Shown: positions 31,605 to 40,198 of the stretch, in pieces
Layout: each line of letters begins with the position of its first letter
Position numbering within the stretch: the stretch's first letter is position 1
Source: an uncultured Eubacteriales bacterium
Lineage (GTDB): Bacteria > Bacillota > Clostridia > Oscillospirales > Acutalibacteraceae
Reading direction: 5' to 3'
Length of the DNA stretch: 58,170 bases
NCBI GenBank assembly: GCA_934463035.1
Contig: CAKSIG010000008.1
Coordinates: 1 to 58,170 of the forward strand
The notes under the pieces: generated by a model
Told to the model about the DNA's origin: nothing
What the model saw: the letters and a program-made list of their open reading frames with translations, nothing else
Database searches by the model: none
Translations under genes and position numbers: made by a program

Positions 31605-31975
31605 CATTTAGATTTTAGATATTAGAAAACAGCAACCCCCGTCTTTGGTGTGACAGGATTTGAACCCGTCGCGCCTACGAAACAAAATTTTGCATAATAC
31701 ATTGCCTCAAAACTTGAAATACGGAAGTATTCCTGCGTTTTATCGGCTTCGTCTTATAACAAAATTTTCAGTTTCGGTAGGTTAAAAGTTTCTGCCGCCG
31801 AATTTTTTATTCGGCGAAGCGAGAAATTTGCAGCAAGGCTGACGCCTTGCAAAAATAAACGCAAAGCCGCAATCTAAAAGGCGGCGAGCGAAACCGTGAC
31901 AGGTTCGAGTCCTGTCACACTAAGCAGAGGGAAGTCGCTGTTTTTTAATTTTATTCTGCTAAACTCTGATTTTAA
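31605..31975 (-). mobile_element. T-arm-ended structured element, copy G, inside a heptamer-type repeat
   Basis: Outer parts match the repeat family: heptamers (TTAGATTTTAGATATTAGAA) on the left and TTCTGCTAAACTCTGATTTT on the right. In place of the terminator hairpin lies a roughly 277-base insert (31646-31922) with imperfect inverted ends resembling tRNA T-arms; the right one is a perfect hairpin GTGACAGG-TTCGAGT-CCTGTCAC. Internal stems are GAAATAC/GTATTCC, CGCCGAAT/ATTCGGCG and GCAAGGC/GCCTTGC. It is homologous, on the opposite strand, to 47254-47528. No open frame of note. The stretch 31483-32020 has no other feature. Confidence 0.7.
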
Positions 31976-32020
31976 CCAATTAAACGGATACTGTTAATTA
32001 CGAATTATTATAGGTGCAAA

Positions 32021-32992
32021 TCACACTGTCACACTAATCGGTCTTATATACTTCCAAAACCGTTTACAGTCGTGAAAGAAATAGAACACCCTGTTTTCGG
32101 TGAGGTCAAGCTCGCAGCCCGAGCCTTCGTAATCAAAATCCTTCATAGCCTGTTCCATTTTCTGTTCAACGGCACTGTTTTCGGTTTCAAAATCGAACGG
32201 TCCGTGTTCAAAAACAAGATATTCGCCCTCTGGCACGTCCATTATTTGCATTTGCGGCGGTATCTCGCCGTCATAATCGGCGGGCAAACGCACGCCGTAT
32301 GCCTCGGCAAGCGGAATACCCCAACTGCAAATTCTACCCGTGGGCGCGTTTATAAATGCCATAACCTGTCCGCTGCCGCTGTCCGACTCGCTCCCGCCGA
32401 CGTCGTCGAGCTTGCCCTTAATGCTGTCGAGCAGTCCGCAAACGGTTTCGCAGTCCTGACCCTCAATTTGGCTCTGCTTTTGCCAAAAGTCAAAGTATCC
32501 TATACTTTCGTAGTTTCTTATATGCAAGAATTTATGCGCGGGTATGGTGACAAAATAGGTTTTAATTTCTGAGTTTTCGGTTGACATTTCTGTTCCTCCT
32601 GTTTCCAATAAATAGCAATCAAAGGGTCTTATCGTGGTGCGAAGAACAACGGGCGAAGGATTTTTGCGGTATGCGCTCGGCGTAACGCCGTATGCCTCGC
32701 AAAACGCCCTTGTAAAAGCCTCGTTGGACGAAAATCCGTAACGCAGAGCAATATCAAGTATGCCGACCTCGGTATCGCGCACCTCTTTAAGCGCAAAAGC
32801 AAGTCTGCGGTAACGCATATAATCCCTGAGCGGCATACCCGAAATCTCGCTGAATTTCCTCGAAACATAGTATTCGGAATACCCGAGAGCCTCGGCAAGG
32901 TGTTTCAGCGTGAGTTCTTCGTCGTTGTTCTTCTTTATACATTCGTCGATTTTAAAAACCAAGTTCTGCACGTTTTTCAACCATTCTGTCAT
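32021..32992 (-). CDS. AraC-family regulator with GyrI-like effector domain
   Basis: A 323-residue regulator with reversed layout: N-terminal AraC double HTH (LTLKHLAEALGYSEYYVSR and ALRYGFSSNEAFTRAF), then a GyrI/AraC_E_bind domain (VTIPAHKFLHIRNYES to the WKYIRPISV end). Such domains bind amphipathic or cationic small molecules. It stands alone, leftward, and its stop lies next to element G. Target genes unknown. Confidence 0.9.
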   Translation of the reverse strand: MTEWLKNVQNLVFKIDECIKKNNDEELTLKHLAEALGYSEYYVSRKFSEISGMPLRDYMRYRRLAFALKEVRDTEVGILDIALRYGFSSNEAFTRAFCEAYGVTPSAYRKNPSPVVLRTTIRPFDCYLLETGGTEMSTENSEIKTYFVTIPAHKFLHIRNYESIGYFDFWQKQSQIEGQDCETVCGLLDSIKGKLDDVGGSESDSGSGQVMAFINAPTGRICSWGIPLAEAYGVRLPADYDGEIPPQMQIMDVPEGEYLVFEHGPFDFETENSAVEQKMEQAMKDFDYEGSGCELDLTENRVFYFFHDCKRFWKYIRPISVTV

Positions 32993-33072
32993 GACATCTT
33001 CCCCTTTTGCCTATTTATTGTACCATACTCCAAGGGCTTTTGCTTGATTTTATTTGCGCAGGTATTTTTTGA

Positions 33073-33101
33073 TTGACAGGACGCCGATTGTGGTGTAATA
33101 T
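33073..33101 (+). promoter_or_regulatory. tRNA-Arg promoter
   Basis: TTGACA (33073-33078) and TAATAT (33096-33101) with a 17-base spacer. Confidence 0.75.
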
Positions 33102-33110
33102 ATTGTATAT

Positions 33111-33187
33111 GTTTCCGTAGCTCAGTTGGATAGAGCGACCGCCTCCTAAGCGGTAGGTCGGAGGTTCGAATCCTCTCGGGAACGCCA
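33111..33187 (+). tRNA. tRNA-Arg (anticodon CCT)
   Basis: Full cloverleaf: acceptor GTTTCCG/CGGGAAC with one G-U pair, anticodon stem ACCGC/GCGGT around loop CTCCTAA, T-loop TTCGAAT, encoded CCA. Reads AGG codons. Confidence 0.95.
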
Positions 33188-33218
33188 AAGCCCCAAGGAC
33201 GAAAGTCTTTGGGGCTTA
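33188..33218 (+). terminator. tRNA-Arg terminator
   Basis: AAGCCCCAAGGAC and GTCTTTGGGGCTT form a long stem with a G-U pair directly after the tRNA. Confidence 0.8.
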
Positions 33219-33275
33219 TTGTATAACAAAAACGGATATGCTTTGATAAGCATATCCGTTTGATTTTAGATAGAT

Positions 33276-34289
33276 TTATTTTTTAAGAGCTTCTTCAACC
33301 GCAACTGCGCAGGCAACGGTAGCGCCAACCATCGGGTTGTTGCCCATACCGATAAGACCCATCATTTCAACGTGAGCGGGAACAGAAGAAGAACCTGCAA
33401 ACTGCGCGTCGGAATGCATACGTCCCATAGTATCGGTCATACCGTAGGAAGAAGGACCGGCTGCCATATTGTCGGGGTGGAGGGTACGTCCCGTACCGCC
33501 GCCCGAAGCAACTGAGAAGTAGTTTACGCCGTTTTCAACGCACCATTTTTTATAGGTTCCTGCAACGGGGTGCTGGAAACGGGTCGGGTTGGTGGAGTTA
33601 CCTGTGATGGAAACGCCGACCTTTTCGAGCTTCATAATAGCAACGCCCTCGGGAACGTTATCCGCGCCGTAGCACTTAACATCGGCACGCGGACCCTTTG
33701 AGAAAGGCTTTTCGTAAACAACCTTAACTTCCTCGGCGTAGGGGTCAAACTCAGTCTCAACATAAGTAAAGCCGTTGATACGTGAAATGATATAAGCGGC
33801 GTCCTTGCCGAGACCGTTGAGGATAACGCGCAGGGGGTTTGTTCTTACCTTGTTTGCGTTAAGAGCGATTTTGATAGCGCCCTCAGCCGCCGCGAATGAT
33901 TCGTGGCCTGCGAGGAAGCAGAAGCACTCGGTCTCTTCCGAAAGGAGCATTTTTCCGAGGTTGCCGTGACCGAGACCGACCTTGCGGTTTTCAGCAACCG
34001 AACCCGGAATGCAGAAGGATTGAAGACCGACGCCGATATTTGCGGCAGCGGCGGCGGCAGACTTGTCGCCTGTGCGCTCAGCCTCTTTCAAAGCGATAGC
34101 CGAACCTACGGTGTAAGCCCACTTCGCATTTTCAAAGCAGATAGGCTGTGTTTCCTGAACGGTGGTATAAGGGTCAATGCCGTATTTTGAGCATATATCC
34201 TTGCACTCGTCAATAGAGGAGATACCGTAATTTTTAAGAACGTCGAGAACCTTAGCCTCGCGTCTCTCATAACCTTCAAACTGTGCCAT
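33276..34289 (-). CDS. GGGtGRT protein
   Basis: A 337-residue member of the GGGtGRT family, named for its motif, which is present as SVASGGGTGRTLHPDN near residue 265. Another conserved stretch is GLGHGNLGKMLLSEETECFC. The family has no proven reaction but is regularly adjacent to a NifU-like scaffold, as here with a 14-base gap, which suggests an iron-sulfur or sulfur transfer role. That role is an inference. Confidence 0.92.
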   Translation of the reverse strand: MAQFEGYERREAKVLDVLKNYGISSIDECKDICSKYGIDPYTTVQETQPICFENAKWAYTVGSAIALKEAERTGDKSAAAAAANIGVGLQSFCIPGSVAENRKVGLGHGNLGKMLLSEETECFCFLAGHESFAAAEGAIKIALNANKVRTNPLRVILNGLGKDAAYIISRINGFTYVETEFDPYAEEVKVVYEKPFSKGPRADVKCYGADNVPEGVAIMKLEKVGVSITGNSTNPTRFQHPVAGTYKKWCVENGVNYFSVASGGGTGRTLHPDNMAAGPSSYGMTDTMGRMHSDAQFAGSSSVPAHVEMMGLIGMGNNPMVGATVACAVAVEEALKK

Positions 34290-34303
34290 TGTATCTTACC
34301 TCC

Positions 34304-35005
34304 TTATTCTTCACGCGGGTCAATATATTTGACCGCGCCGTCTTCTTTATTAAAGCGTCCGTAATGACCCATAGACTGCTTGTAAGCCTCGTTCGGCTCA
34401 ACACCCTTTTTAATAAGGTCGGTCATCTTGCCGAGAGAAACGAACTCGTAACCGATAACCTCGTCATTCTCGTCAAGAGCCATTCTCGTGCAGTAGCCCT
34501 CGGTCATTTCGAGATATCTTACGCCCTTTGCCTTTGTGCCGTACATAGTGCCGACCATTGAACGCGCGCCTTTGCCGAGGTCTTCCATACCCGCGCCGAT
34601 AACAAGACCGCCTTCTGAGAAAGCAGACTGGCTGCGTCCGTAAACTATCTGCAAGAAAAGCTCGCGCATAGCGGTGTTTATAGCGTCGCAAACGAGGTCG
34701 GTGTTAAGAGCCTCCAAAACGGTCTTTCCGGGGAGAATTTCGGCAGCCATAGCAGCGGAGTGGGTCATACCCGAACAGCCGACGGTCTCAACCAACGCTT
34801 CCTCGATTATACCGTCCTTAACATTGAGCGACAGCTTGCAGGCACCCTGCTGCGGTGCGCACCAGCCTACGCCGTGAGTGTAAGCGGAGATGTCTTTGAT
34901 CTCTTTCGCCTGTATCCATTTGCCCTCCTCGGGAATAGGAGCGGGACCGTGATGCGGACCCTTGGCGACAGGACACATATTTTCTACTTCTTTTGAATAA
35001 ATCAT
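34304..35005 (-). CDS. NifU/IscU-like iron-sulfur scaffold family protein
   Basis: A 233-residue protein with the NifU_N-like cysteine pattern: Cys in GWCAPQQGACKL, Cys in VGCSGMTHSAAMAAE and the later GYCTRM. It opens the operon with the GGGtGRT gene. AAAGGAGT precedes ATG 35005. It probably assembles or carries an Fe-S cluster for the partner; not a full IscU by length or motif spacing. Confidence 0.85.
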   Translation of the reverse strand: MIYSKEVENMCPVAKGPHHGPAPIPEEGKWIQAKEIKDISAYTHGVGWCAPQQGACKLSLNVKDGIIEEALVETVGCSGMTHSAAMAAEILPGKTVLEALNTDLVCDAINTAMRELFLQIVYGRSQSAFSEGGLVIGAGMEDLGKGARSMVGTMYGTKAKGVRYLEMTEGYCTRMALDENDEVIGYEFVSLGKMTDLIKKGVEPNEAYKQSMGHYGRFNKEDGAVKYIDPREE

Positions 35006-35061
35006 ATATGTACTCCTTTCGGTATTCCAGCCGTATTTACAAAATTCGACTGCACATACAC

Positions 35062-35090
35062 ATTATATCAGCAAACTCAAAAAAACTCAA
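35062..35090 (-). promoter_or_regulatory. Promoter of the NifU-like/GGGtGRT operon
   Basis: On the minus strand TTGAGT (35090-35085) and TATAAT (35067-35062), 17-base spacer. Confidence 0.75.
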
Positions 35091-35152
35091 TAGCCGAACG
35101 ACAAAAAATTAACGAAAAACGGCTCGCGGTGTTTAATATATTGATATAACCC

Positions 35153-35181
35153 TTGAAAAATAGACGGAAATGTATTATATT
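35153..35181 (+). promoter_or_regulatory. Aminotransferase promoter
   Basis: TTGAAA (35153-35158) and TATATT (35176-35181), 17-base spacer. The leader carries GTGACAGGATTTGAAC (35207-35222), a 16-mer also found at the left T-arm of element G. Confidence 0.65.
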
Positions 35182-35232
35182 ATATAGGTCTGAGGACTGA
35201 CAACGTGACAGGATTTGAACGGAGGCATTTTA

Positions 35233-36513
35233 ATGTCAGATTATTTAAGTATGTCGAAGGACGAGCTTTTAAAAAAATTTAAGGATATAAAATCGGAATA
35301 CGAGCATTTAAGGTCGATGCACCTCTCGCTTGATATGTCGAGGGGCAAGCCCGGCTTTGATAATATGGATCTCAGCGTGGATATGTTCGATCTCGTCGGG
35401 AACGATACGGGATACAAGAACATCAGCGGTATCGACTGCCGCAATTACGGCGGACTTGACGGGCTTTACGAATTGAAGACCCTTTTCGGCGAGATACTCG
35501 AACTTGAACCCGATCAGATAATAGTCGGCGGAAATTCGTCGCTTAATATGATGTTCGATACGATAGCGCAGGCTATGACCCACGGTATGGGCGCGGAGCC
35601 TTGGTTTGAGTGTAAGGACAGAAAGTTTTTGTGCCCCGTTCCCGGGTATGACAGGCATTTTGCCATAACCGAATATTTCGGATTTAAAATGATACCTGTC
35701 GCGATGGACGAAAACGGTCCCGATATGGACGCTGTTGAGGAACTTATCAAGGACAGCAGCGTTAAGGGTATCTGGTGCGTGCCGAAATACTCAAACCCCG
35801 AGGGAATTACATATTCCGACGAGGTTGTAAAGCGTATGGCTCACTTAAAACCCGCGGCGCAGGATTTCCGAATTTTTTGGGACAACGCCTATGTTGTCCA
35901 CGACCTGTATGATGAGGGCGACAGGCTCTTGAACCTTTATACCGAGTGCGTTAAGGCTGGCAACCCCGATCTGCCGATAATTTTCGCGTCTACATCTAAA
36001 ATTACGTTCCCCGGCGCAGGCGTTGCGGTGGAGGCGGCAAGCCCTAACAACGTAGCTATGCTTAAAGGACGTATGAAATATCAGACGATAGGTCCTGACA
36101 AGCTCAATCAGCTGAGACACGCGCGTATGTTCCGCACGGCGGAAGATGTAAAGAAGCATATGGAGCGCCACGCCGAAATATTAAGACCCAAGTTTGAAAG
36201 CGTGTTAAACGAGCTTGAAAAAGAGCTTAAAGACAGCGGCATTGCGCGTTGGACCACGCCGAAGGGCGGCTATTTCATAAGTCTTTGGGTGCTTAACGGC
36301 TGTGCGAAAAGGGTGGTTCAGCTTTGTGCGAACGCGGGTATGATACTCACTCCTGCGGGCGCGCCGTTCCCGTACGGGTACGACAGCGAGGATTCAAACA
36401 TAAGAATAGCGCCGTCCTATCCCTCTGTTGAGGAGATAGAAAAGGCGTCAAAGGTACTCTGCACGGCGGTCAAATATGCCGCGCTGGAAAAGCTCTTGTC
36501 GGATAATGCCTGA
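35233..36513 (+). CDS. Class I aminotransferase (aspartate-type, PF12897-like)
   Basis: A 426-residue PLP-dependent aminotransferase. Features are LSLDMSRGKPGFDN and NYGGLDGLYELK near the N terminus, GGNSSLNMMFD for the cofactor phosphate, WCVPKYSNPEG, and the PLP-lysine in STSKITFPGAG. This variant of the aspartate/alanine aminotransferase clan is common in clostridia. GGAGG precedes ATG 35233; an earlier in-frame start overlaps this site. Confidence 0.9.
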   Translation: MSDYLSMSKDELLKKFKDIKSEYEHLRSMHLSLDMSRGKPGFDNMDLSVDMFDLVGNDTGYKNISGIDCRNYGGLDGLYELKTLFGEILELEPDQIIVGGNSSLNMMFDTIAQAMTHGMGAEPWFECKDRKFLCPVPGYDRHFAITEYFGFKMIPVAMDENGPDMDAVEELIKDSSVKGIWCVPKYSNPEGITYSDEVVKRMAHLKPAAQDFRIFWDNAYVVHDLYDEGDRLLNLYTECVKAGNPDLPIIFASTSKITFPGAGVAVEAASPNNVAMLKGRMKYQTIGPDKLNQLRHARMFRTAEDVKKHMERHAEILRPKFESVLNELEKELKDSGIARWTTPKGGYFISLWVLNGCAKRVVQLCANAGMILTPAGAPFPYGYDSEDSNIRIAPSYPSVEEIEKASKVLCTAVKYAALEKLLSDNA

Positions 36514-36531
36514 CAGAGTGATTGACTTTAC

Positions 36532-36560
36532 CGAATTTTTTATGTATAATCATAATAATT
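36532..36560 (+). promoter_or_regulatory. secDF promoter
   Basis: TTGACT (36532-36537) and TATAAT (36555-36560), 17-base spacer, 24 bases before the secD start. Confidence 0.8.
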
Positions 36561-36583
36561 ACAAATAAGCGGAGGATTTGCCA

Positions 36584-37960
36584 ATGAAGTCCAAAAGAGT
36601 AGGCAAGCCGGTATTTTTCGTGATTTTAGTGTTGATTTTGGCTCTTACATACACAGCCTTTTTCGGCATTGACGATTACTACGGCGACACCAGAAAAGTT
36701 TACCTTAAAGGCGCTAACGATATACGTTGGGGTATTGATATACGCGGCGGCGTTGAAGCCGTCTTTTCTCCCGACAAGGAAGATGTCAAGATAACCGACG
36801 ACGATATGGACGCCGCAAAGGAAATAATCGAGACCCGTTTGGTCAACAACAATATAACCGACTACGAGGTTTACAGCGATAACGACAATCATCAGATAAT
36901 CGTGCGTTTCCCGTGGGCTGCCGACGAGAGCGATTTTGACGCTACCGCGGCGGTACAGGAGCTTGGCGCAACAGCGCTGCTTACCTTCTGCCGCAACGAG
37001 GATAAAGATGATGTTATTCTCAGCGGTTCAGAGGATATTGACCGCGCGCAGGCGGGTGTTGACGAGAACGGCAATTATGTTGTTTACCTCTATTTCACCG
37101 ACGCGGGAACCGCTAAGTTCTCCGCCGCAACGGCAGAGCTTGTCGGTCAGAAGATCTCCATTTGGATGGACGAAACCGAAATTCAGGCTCCCACGGTAAA
37201 CGAGGCTATAACAACGGGCACCGCTTACATAAACGGTATGTCAGGCTCGGACGAGGCAAAGGCTCTCGCCGATAAAATAAACGCAGGCTCGCTTCCGTTC
37301 GCCTTGACGGTTGACGACAGCAAGTTGCAGATAATCTCTCCGACCCTCGGTTCGGACGCGCTTAACGTAATGGTAATAGCCGGTTCAATAGCGTTCGGCG
37401 TTATCTGCCTTATAATGATATTGAGATACCGTGTAAACGGCGTTGTTGCTTCTATCTCGCTTTTGGGTCAGTTGGCGGCTACAATAGCCTGCATTTCGGG
37501 CTTCTTCCCGAACCTTTCGAGCTTTACGCTCACAATACCGGGTATTGCGGGTATAATCCTTTCAATAGGCGTCGGCGTTGACTGTAACGTTATCGCATCC
37601 GAGCGCATACGCGACGAGTTTGAAAAGGGCAAGACCATTGACGGCGCGATAGACAGCGGTTATAAGAACAGTCTGAGCGCTATTATTGACGGTAACGTTA
37701 CGATAGTTATAGTTTCGGTGGTTCTTATGGGCGCGTTCGGCACACCCGACAGCTTTGTTGCAAAAATATTCTCACCGATAATGTCTCTGCTCGGAACCTC
37801 TATAACAGGCTCTATCTACTCTTTCGGATACACTCTGCTTATAGGCGTTGTATTCAACCTTATAATGGGAGTGCTTGCTTCCAAGTATATGATAAAGAGT
37901 ATTTCTCAGCTTAAATTCCTGAGAAAGCCTCAGCTTTACGGAGGTAAGAAAAATGGCTAA
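36584..37960 (+). CDS. secD: Protein translocase subunit SecD
   Basis: Proton-driven accessory of the Sec translocon. The 458-residue protein has one N-terminal membrane helix, the D-loop GIDIRGGVEAVF, a large outer domain, then five membrane helices with GVGVDCNVIASERIRDE. ATG 36584 follows GGAGG by eight bases; a TTG at 36578 is less likely. It overlaps secF by eight bases. Confidence 0.96.
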   Translation: MKSKRVGKPVFFVILVLILALTYTAFFGIDDYYGDTRKVYLKGANDIRWGIDIRGGVEAVFSPDKEDVKITDDDMDAAKEIIETRLVNNNITDYEVYSDNDNHQIIVRFPWAADESDFDATAAVQELGATALLTFCRNEDKDDVILSGSEDIDRAQAGVDENGNYVVYLYFTDAGTAKFSAATAELVGQKISIWMDETEIQAPTVNEAITTGTAYINGMSGSDEAKALADKINAGSLPFALTVDDSKLQIISPTLGSDALNVMVIAGSIAFGVICLIMILRYRVNGVVASISLLGQLAATIACISGFFPNLSSFTLTIPGIAGIILSIGVGVDCNVIASERIRDEFEKGKTIDGAIDSGYKNSLSAIIDGNVTIVIVSVVLMGAFGTPDSFVAKIFSPIMSLLGTSITGSIYSFGYTLLIGVVFNLIMGVLASKYMIKSISQLKFLRKPQLYGGKKNG

Positions 37961-38915
37961 GAGAGTATTTAATATCGACTTCAACAAATCGCTTAAAAAG
38001 ATTCTTATAGTCTACGCCGCAATTTTCATTGCGGGAATAATCGTTGCCGCCGTGTTCGGCGTCAATCTTGACATAAATTTCAGCGGCGGTACAAGAATTA
38101 CCTATTCGTTTACGGGCGAAATTTCCGATTCGGATATTGAAAGCACCGTAAAGGGAGTTATCAAGGATTCCTTTACAGTGAGCCAAAGCACTTCGTTTGC
38201 GGGCGACACAAAGACCTTTGTAATAAGCCTTGCGGGCAAGTCCTCTATGTCGGCTGAAACTCAGGCTTCGCTTACTTCCGCTCTTGAAGAAAAGTTTGAA
38301 GACAACAAGATTGAAATTTACGATTCAAACTCAGTAAGTCCTACCATTGCGGGAACTTTCTTCGCAAAGAGCTTGGTTGCGGTTGCCATAACGGCAATTT
38401 TGGTTATTATATATGTAGGAATAAGATTTAAACGAATAGGCGGCGTTTCGGCGGCTGTGACCGCGCTTGCCGCGCTCGTTCTTGACATTTTCATTACCTT
38501 CTTCACCTGCGTATTCTTCCGTTTGCAGATAGATTCAAACTATATCGCGGTCGTTCTTACGATATTGGGTTATTCGCTTAACGATACGATAGTTATATAC
38601 GACAGGATAAGGGAAAACAAACGCTTCTACCCCGAGCTTGAAACAGGCGAGCTTGTCAACAAGAGTATAAATGCTTGTATGATGAGAAATATCGTTACGT
38701 CGCTTACAACCTTCCTTGCGATAATCACAATAGTTGTGGTTGCCGAGATTTACGGACTTACAAGCCTTCGCACGTTCGCGATACCGATGGCGTTCGGCGT
38801 AATTTCGGGTTGTATTTCATCGCTTGCGGTTTCAGGTCCGCTTTGGGTTCTCTGGATAAGGCATAAGGAAAAGGTCCGTGCCAACAGCGATAAAAAAGTA
38901 AAAAGTAAAAAATAA
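37953..38915 (+). CDS. secF: Protein translocase subunit SecF
   Basis: Partner of SecD. The 320-residue protein has the LDINFSGGTRITYSF motif after the first helix and the family signature GYSLNDTIVIYDRIRENK in the membrane part. Translationally coupled to secD. A terminator follows at once. Confidence 0.96.
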   Translation: MAKRVFNIDFNKSLKKILIVYAAIFIAGIIVAAVFGVNLDINFSGGTRITYSFTGEISDSDIESTVKGVIKDSFTVSQSTSFAGDTKTFVISLAGKSSMSAETQASLTSALEEKFEDNKIEIYDSNSVSPTIAGTFFAKSLVAVAITAILVIIYVGIRFKRIGGVSAAVTALAALVLDIFITFFTCVFFRLQIDSNYIAVVLTILGYSLNDTIVIYDRIRENKRFYPELETGELVNKSINACMMRNIVTSLTTFLAIITIVVVAEIYGLTSLRTFAIPMAFGVISGCISSLAVSGPLWVLWIRHKEKVRANSDKKVKSKK

Positions 38916-38924
38916 GAAATGAGA

Positions 38925-38960
38925 TAAACTGCGGCCGGACATTCGACCGCAGTTTATTTT
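38925..38960 (+). terminator. secDF terminator
   Basis: TAAACTGCGG (38925-38934) pairs with CCGCAGTTTA (38947-38956), then a T-rich tail. Confidence 0.85.
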
Positions 38961-39000
38961 ATATATTGACATTAAAGGGCATAATAAAACGTAATTATTG

Positions 39001-39043
39001 TTAGGCGGGTTCGGATTATTACCACTTGCCTAGCGTGACAGGG
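39001..39043 (+). promoter_or_regulatory. Leader hairpin upstream of the degV-type gene
   Basis: TAGGC(G)GG and TTGCCTA form an imperfect stem around the loop TTCGGATTATTACCAC. A near-identical loop lies in the trmB leader at 50383-50413. GTGACAGG follows at 39035. The promoter upstream is not sharply defined (TTGACA at 38966). Confidence 0.45.
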
Positions 39044-39079
39044 TTAAGTACTGCCGCATTAGTATGATAGGTGATATAA

Positions 39080-39931
39080 ATGACAAAGATAATAGTGGAC
39101 AGCACGTGCGATTTCAGCTTGGAGGAAGCCGAAAAGGCGGGACTCACAATGCTGTCGCTCCACGTTCGGTTCGGGGACGAGGAGTTTCTCGATAAACGGA
39201 CAATAACAAATGAAGAATTTTACAAAAAGCTGGTTCTTTCAAAGGAGCTTCCGTCCACCGCGCTTGTAAGTGCGGGCGAGTTTTTGGAGGCTTATGAAAA
39301 CATTCCCGACGACGATATTATAGTAATAACCCTGTCAAGCAAGCTGAGCGGAACGTATCAGGCGGCTATGGTGGCAAGGGAAATAAGCGGCAGGGACAAT
39401 ATTTTTGTTGTGGACAGCGGCTCCGCCTCGCTCGGAACGGCGCTTATCGTCGATAAAGCGCTTGAATTGAAGGACAGCCTTTCTGCAAAAGAGCTTTACG
39501 CCACACTTAAAAAATACGTCGCGCGCCTGCGCATAGTCGGTGTGGTCGATACGCTTAAATATCTCGTCAAGGGCGGCAGACTGTCCGCCATTTCGGGAAC
39601 GGTGGGCGGACTGCTCGGAATCAAGCCGATGCTGCTTATCAAAAACGGCGATATAATAAATATCGGCAAGCCCAGAGGTATCGACAATGCAGTAAAACAG
39701 CTTGATGAAATGCTGCGTTTTCGTATGAAGATAGACCGCCGCGAGGAGATAATTTTTGCCCACGCCGATAACGAAACGGGTCTTGAAAAACTTATAAAGG
39801 CTGTCGGAAGACCGAAAAACAGCCGAATAATGTCAATAGGCAGCGTCGTCGGAACGCATACGGGTCCCGGCGTTATCTGCGCCGCATTTTTCGAGCATCC
39901 GCTTGTGGGAAACAGAATTTCTAATAATTAA
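39080..39931 (+). CDS. DegV-family fatty-acid-binding protein
   Basis: A 283-residue two-domain protein. N-terminal KIIVDSTCDFSLEEAEK, the ligand-site STALVSAGEF, LSSKLSGTYQAA, DSGSASLGTAL and GGRLSAISGTVGGLLGIKP follow the DegV/FakB order. Family members bind fatty acids and in FakAB present them to a kinase. No FakA lies in the window. Ends in a hairpin that also covers the next gene's ribosome site. Confidence 0.93.
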   Translation: MTKIIVDSTCDFSLEEAEKAGLTMLSLHVRFGDEEFLDKRTITNEEFYKKLVLSKELPSTALVSAGEFLEAYENIPDDDIIVITLSSKLSGTYQAAMVAREISGRDNIFVVDSGSASLGTALIVDKALELKDSLSAKELYATLKKYVARLRIVGVVDTLKYLVKGGRLSAISGTVGGLLGIKPMLLIKNGDIINIGKPRGIDNAVKQLDEMLRFRMKIDRREEIIFAHADNETGLEKLIKAVGRPKNSRIMSIGSVVGTHTGPGVICAAFFEHPLVGNRISNN

Positions 39932-39939
39932 CAAAAATA

Positions 39940-39982
39940 AAAACCTCCTTTTCGGAAAAGATATATCCGAAAGGGAGGTTTT
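39940..39982 (+). terminator. Terminator hairpin that buries the next ribosome binding site
   Basis: A 17-bp stem (39940-39956 with 39966-39982, one G-U pair) ends with a T run. Its 3' arm contains GGGAGG (39973-39978), which is the ribosome site for the ATG at 39987. Confidence 0.8.
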
Positions 39983-39986
39983 AGTT

Positions 39987-40166
39987 ATGCAAAACAGTTC
40001 AATGTCTTTTATGAAAGGTCTCGGCACGGGAATGGTCGCAGGCGCAACCGCTATGGTAGTAGGAAAAATTATGATGAATGACCGCCACAACGTGGCTAAG
40101 GGTTCTACCAAGCTCGTTAAGGCTGTCGGCGAATTTGTTGACGGCGTGCAGACAATGTTTAAATAA
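39987..40166 (+). CDS. Small glycine-rich helical protein (59 residues)
   Basis: The peptide has a glycine zipper-like first half (FMKGLGTGMVAGATAMVVGK) typical of small membrane-associated proteins, and a second helix (KGSTKLVKAVGEFVDGVQ). Similar short proteins are common in clostridia but uncharacterised. Its ribosome site is in the 3' arm of the preceding terminator hairpin, which should limit translation from read-through transcripts. It has its own terminator. Confidence 0.7.
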   Translation: MQNSSMSFMKGLGTGMVAGATAMVVGKIMMNDRHNVAKGSTKLVKAVGEFVDGVQTMFK

Positions 40167-40198
40167 TTTTCAGTTCGCAATCATAGTTAAAAAAGCAG

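Noticed and set aside
31646..31672. tRNA gene on the minus strand (T-arm and CACACCA end)
   Set aside because: There is no D-arm, anticodon arm or 5' acceptor strand at the right distance; it is part of element G.
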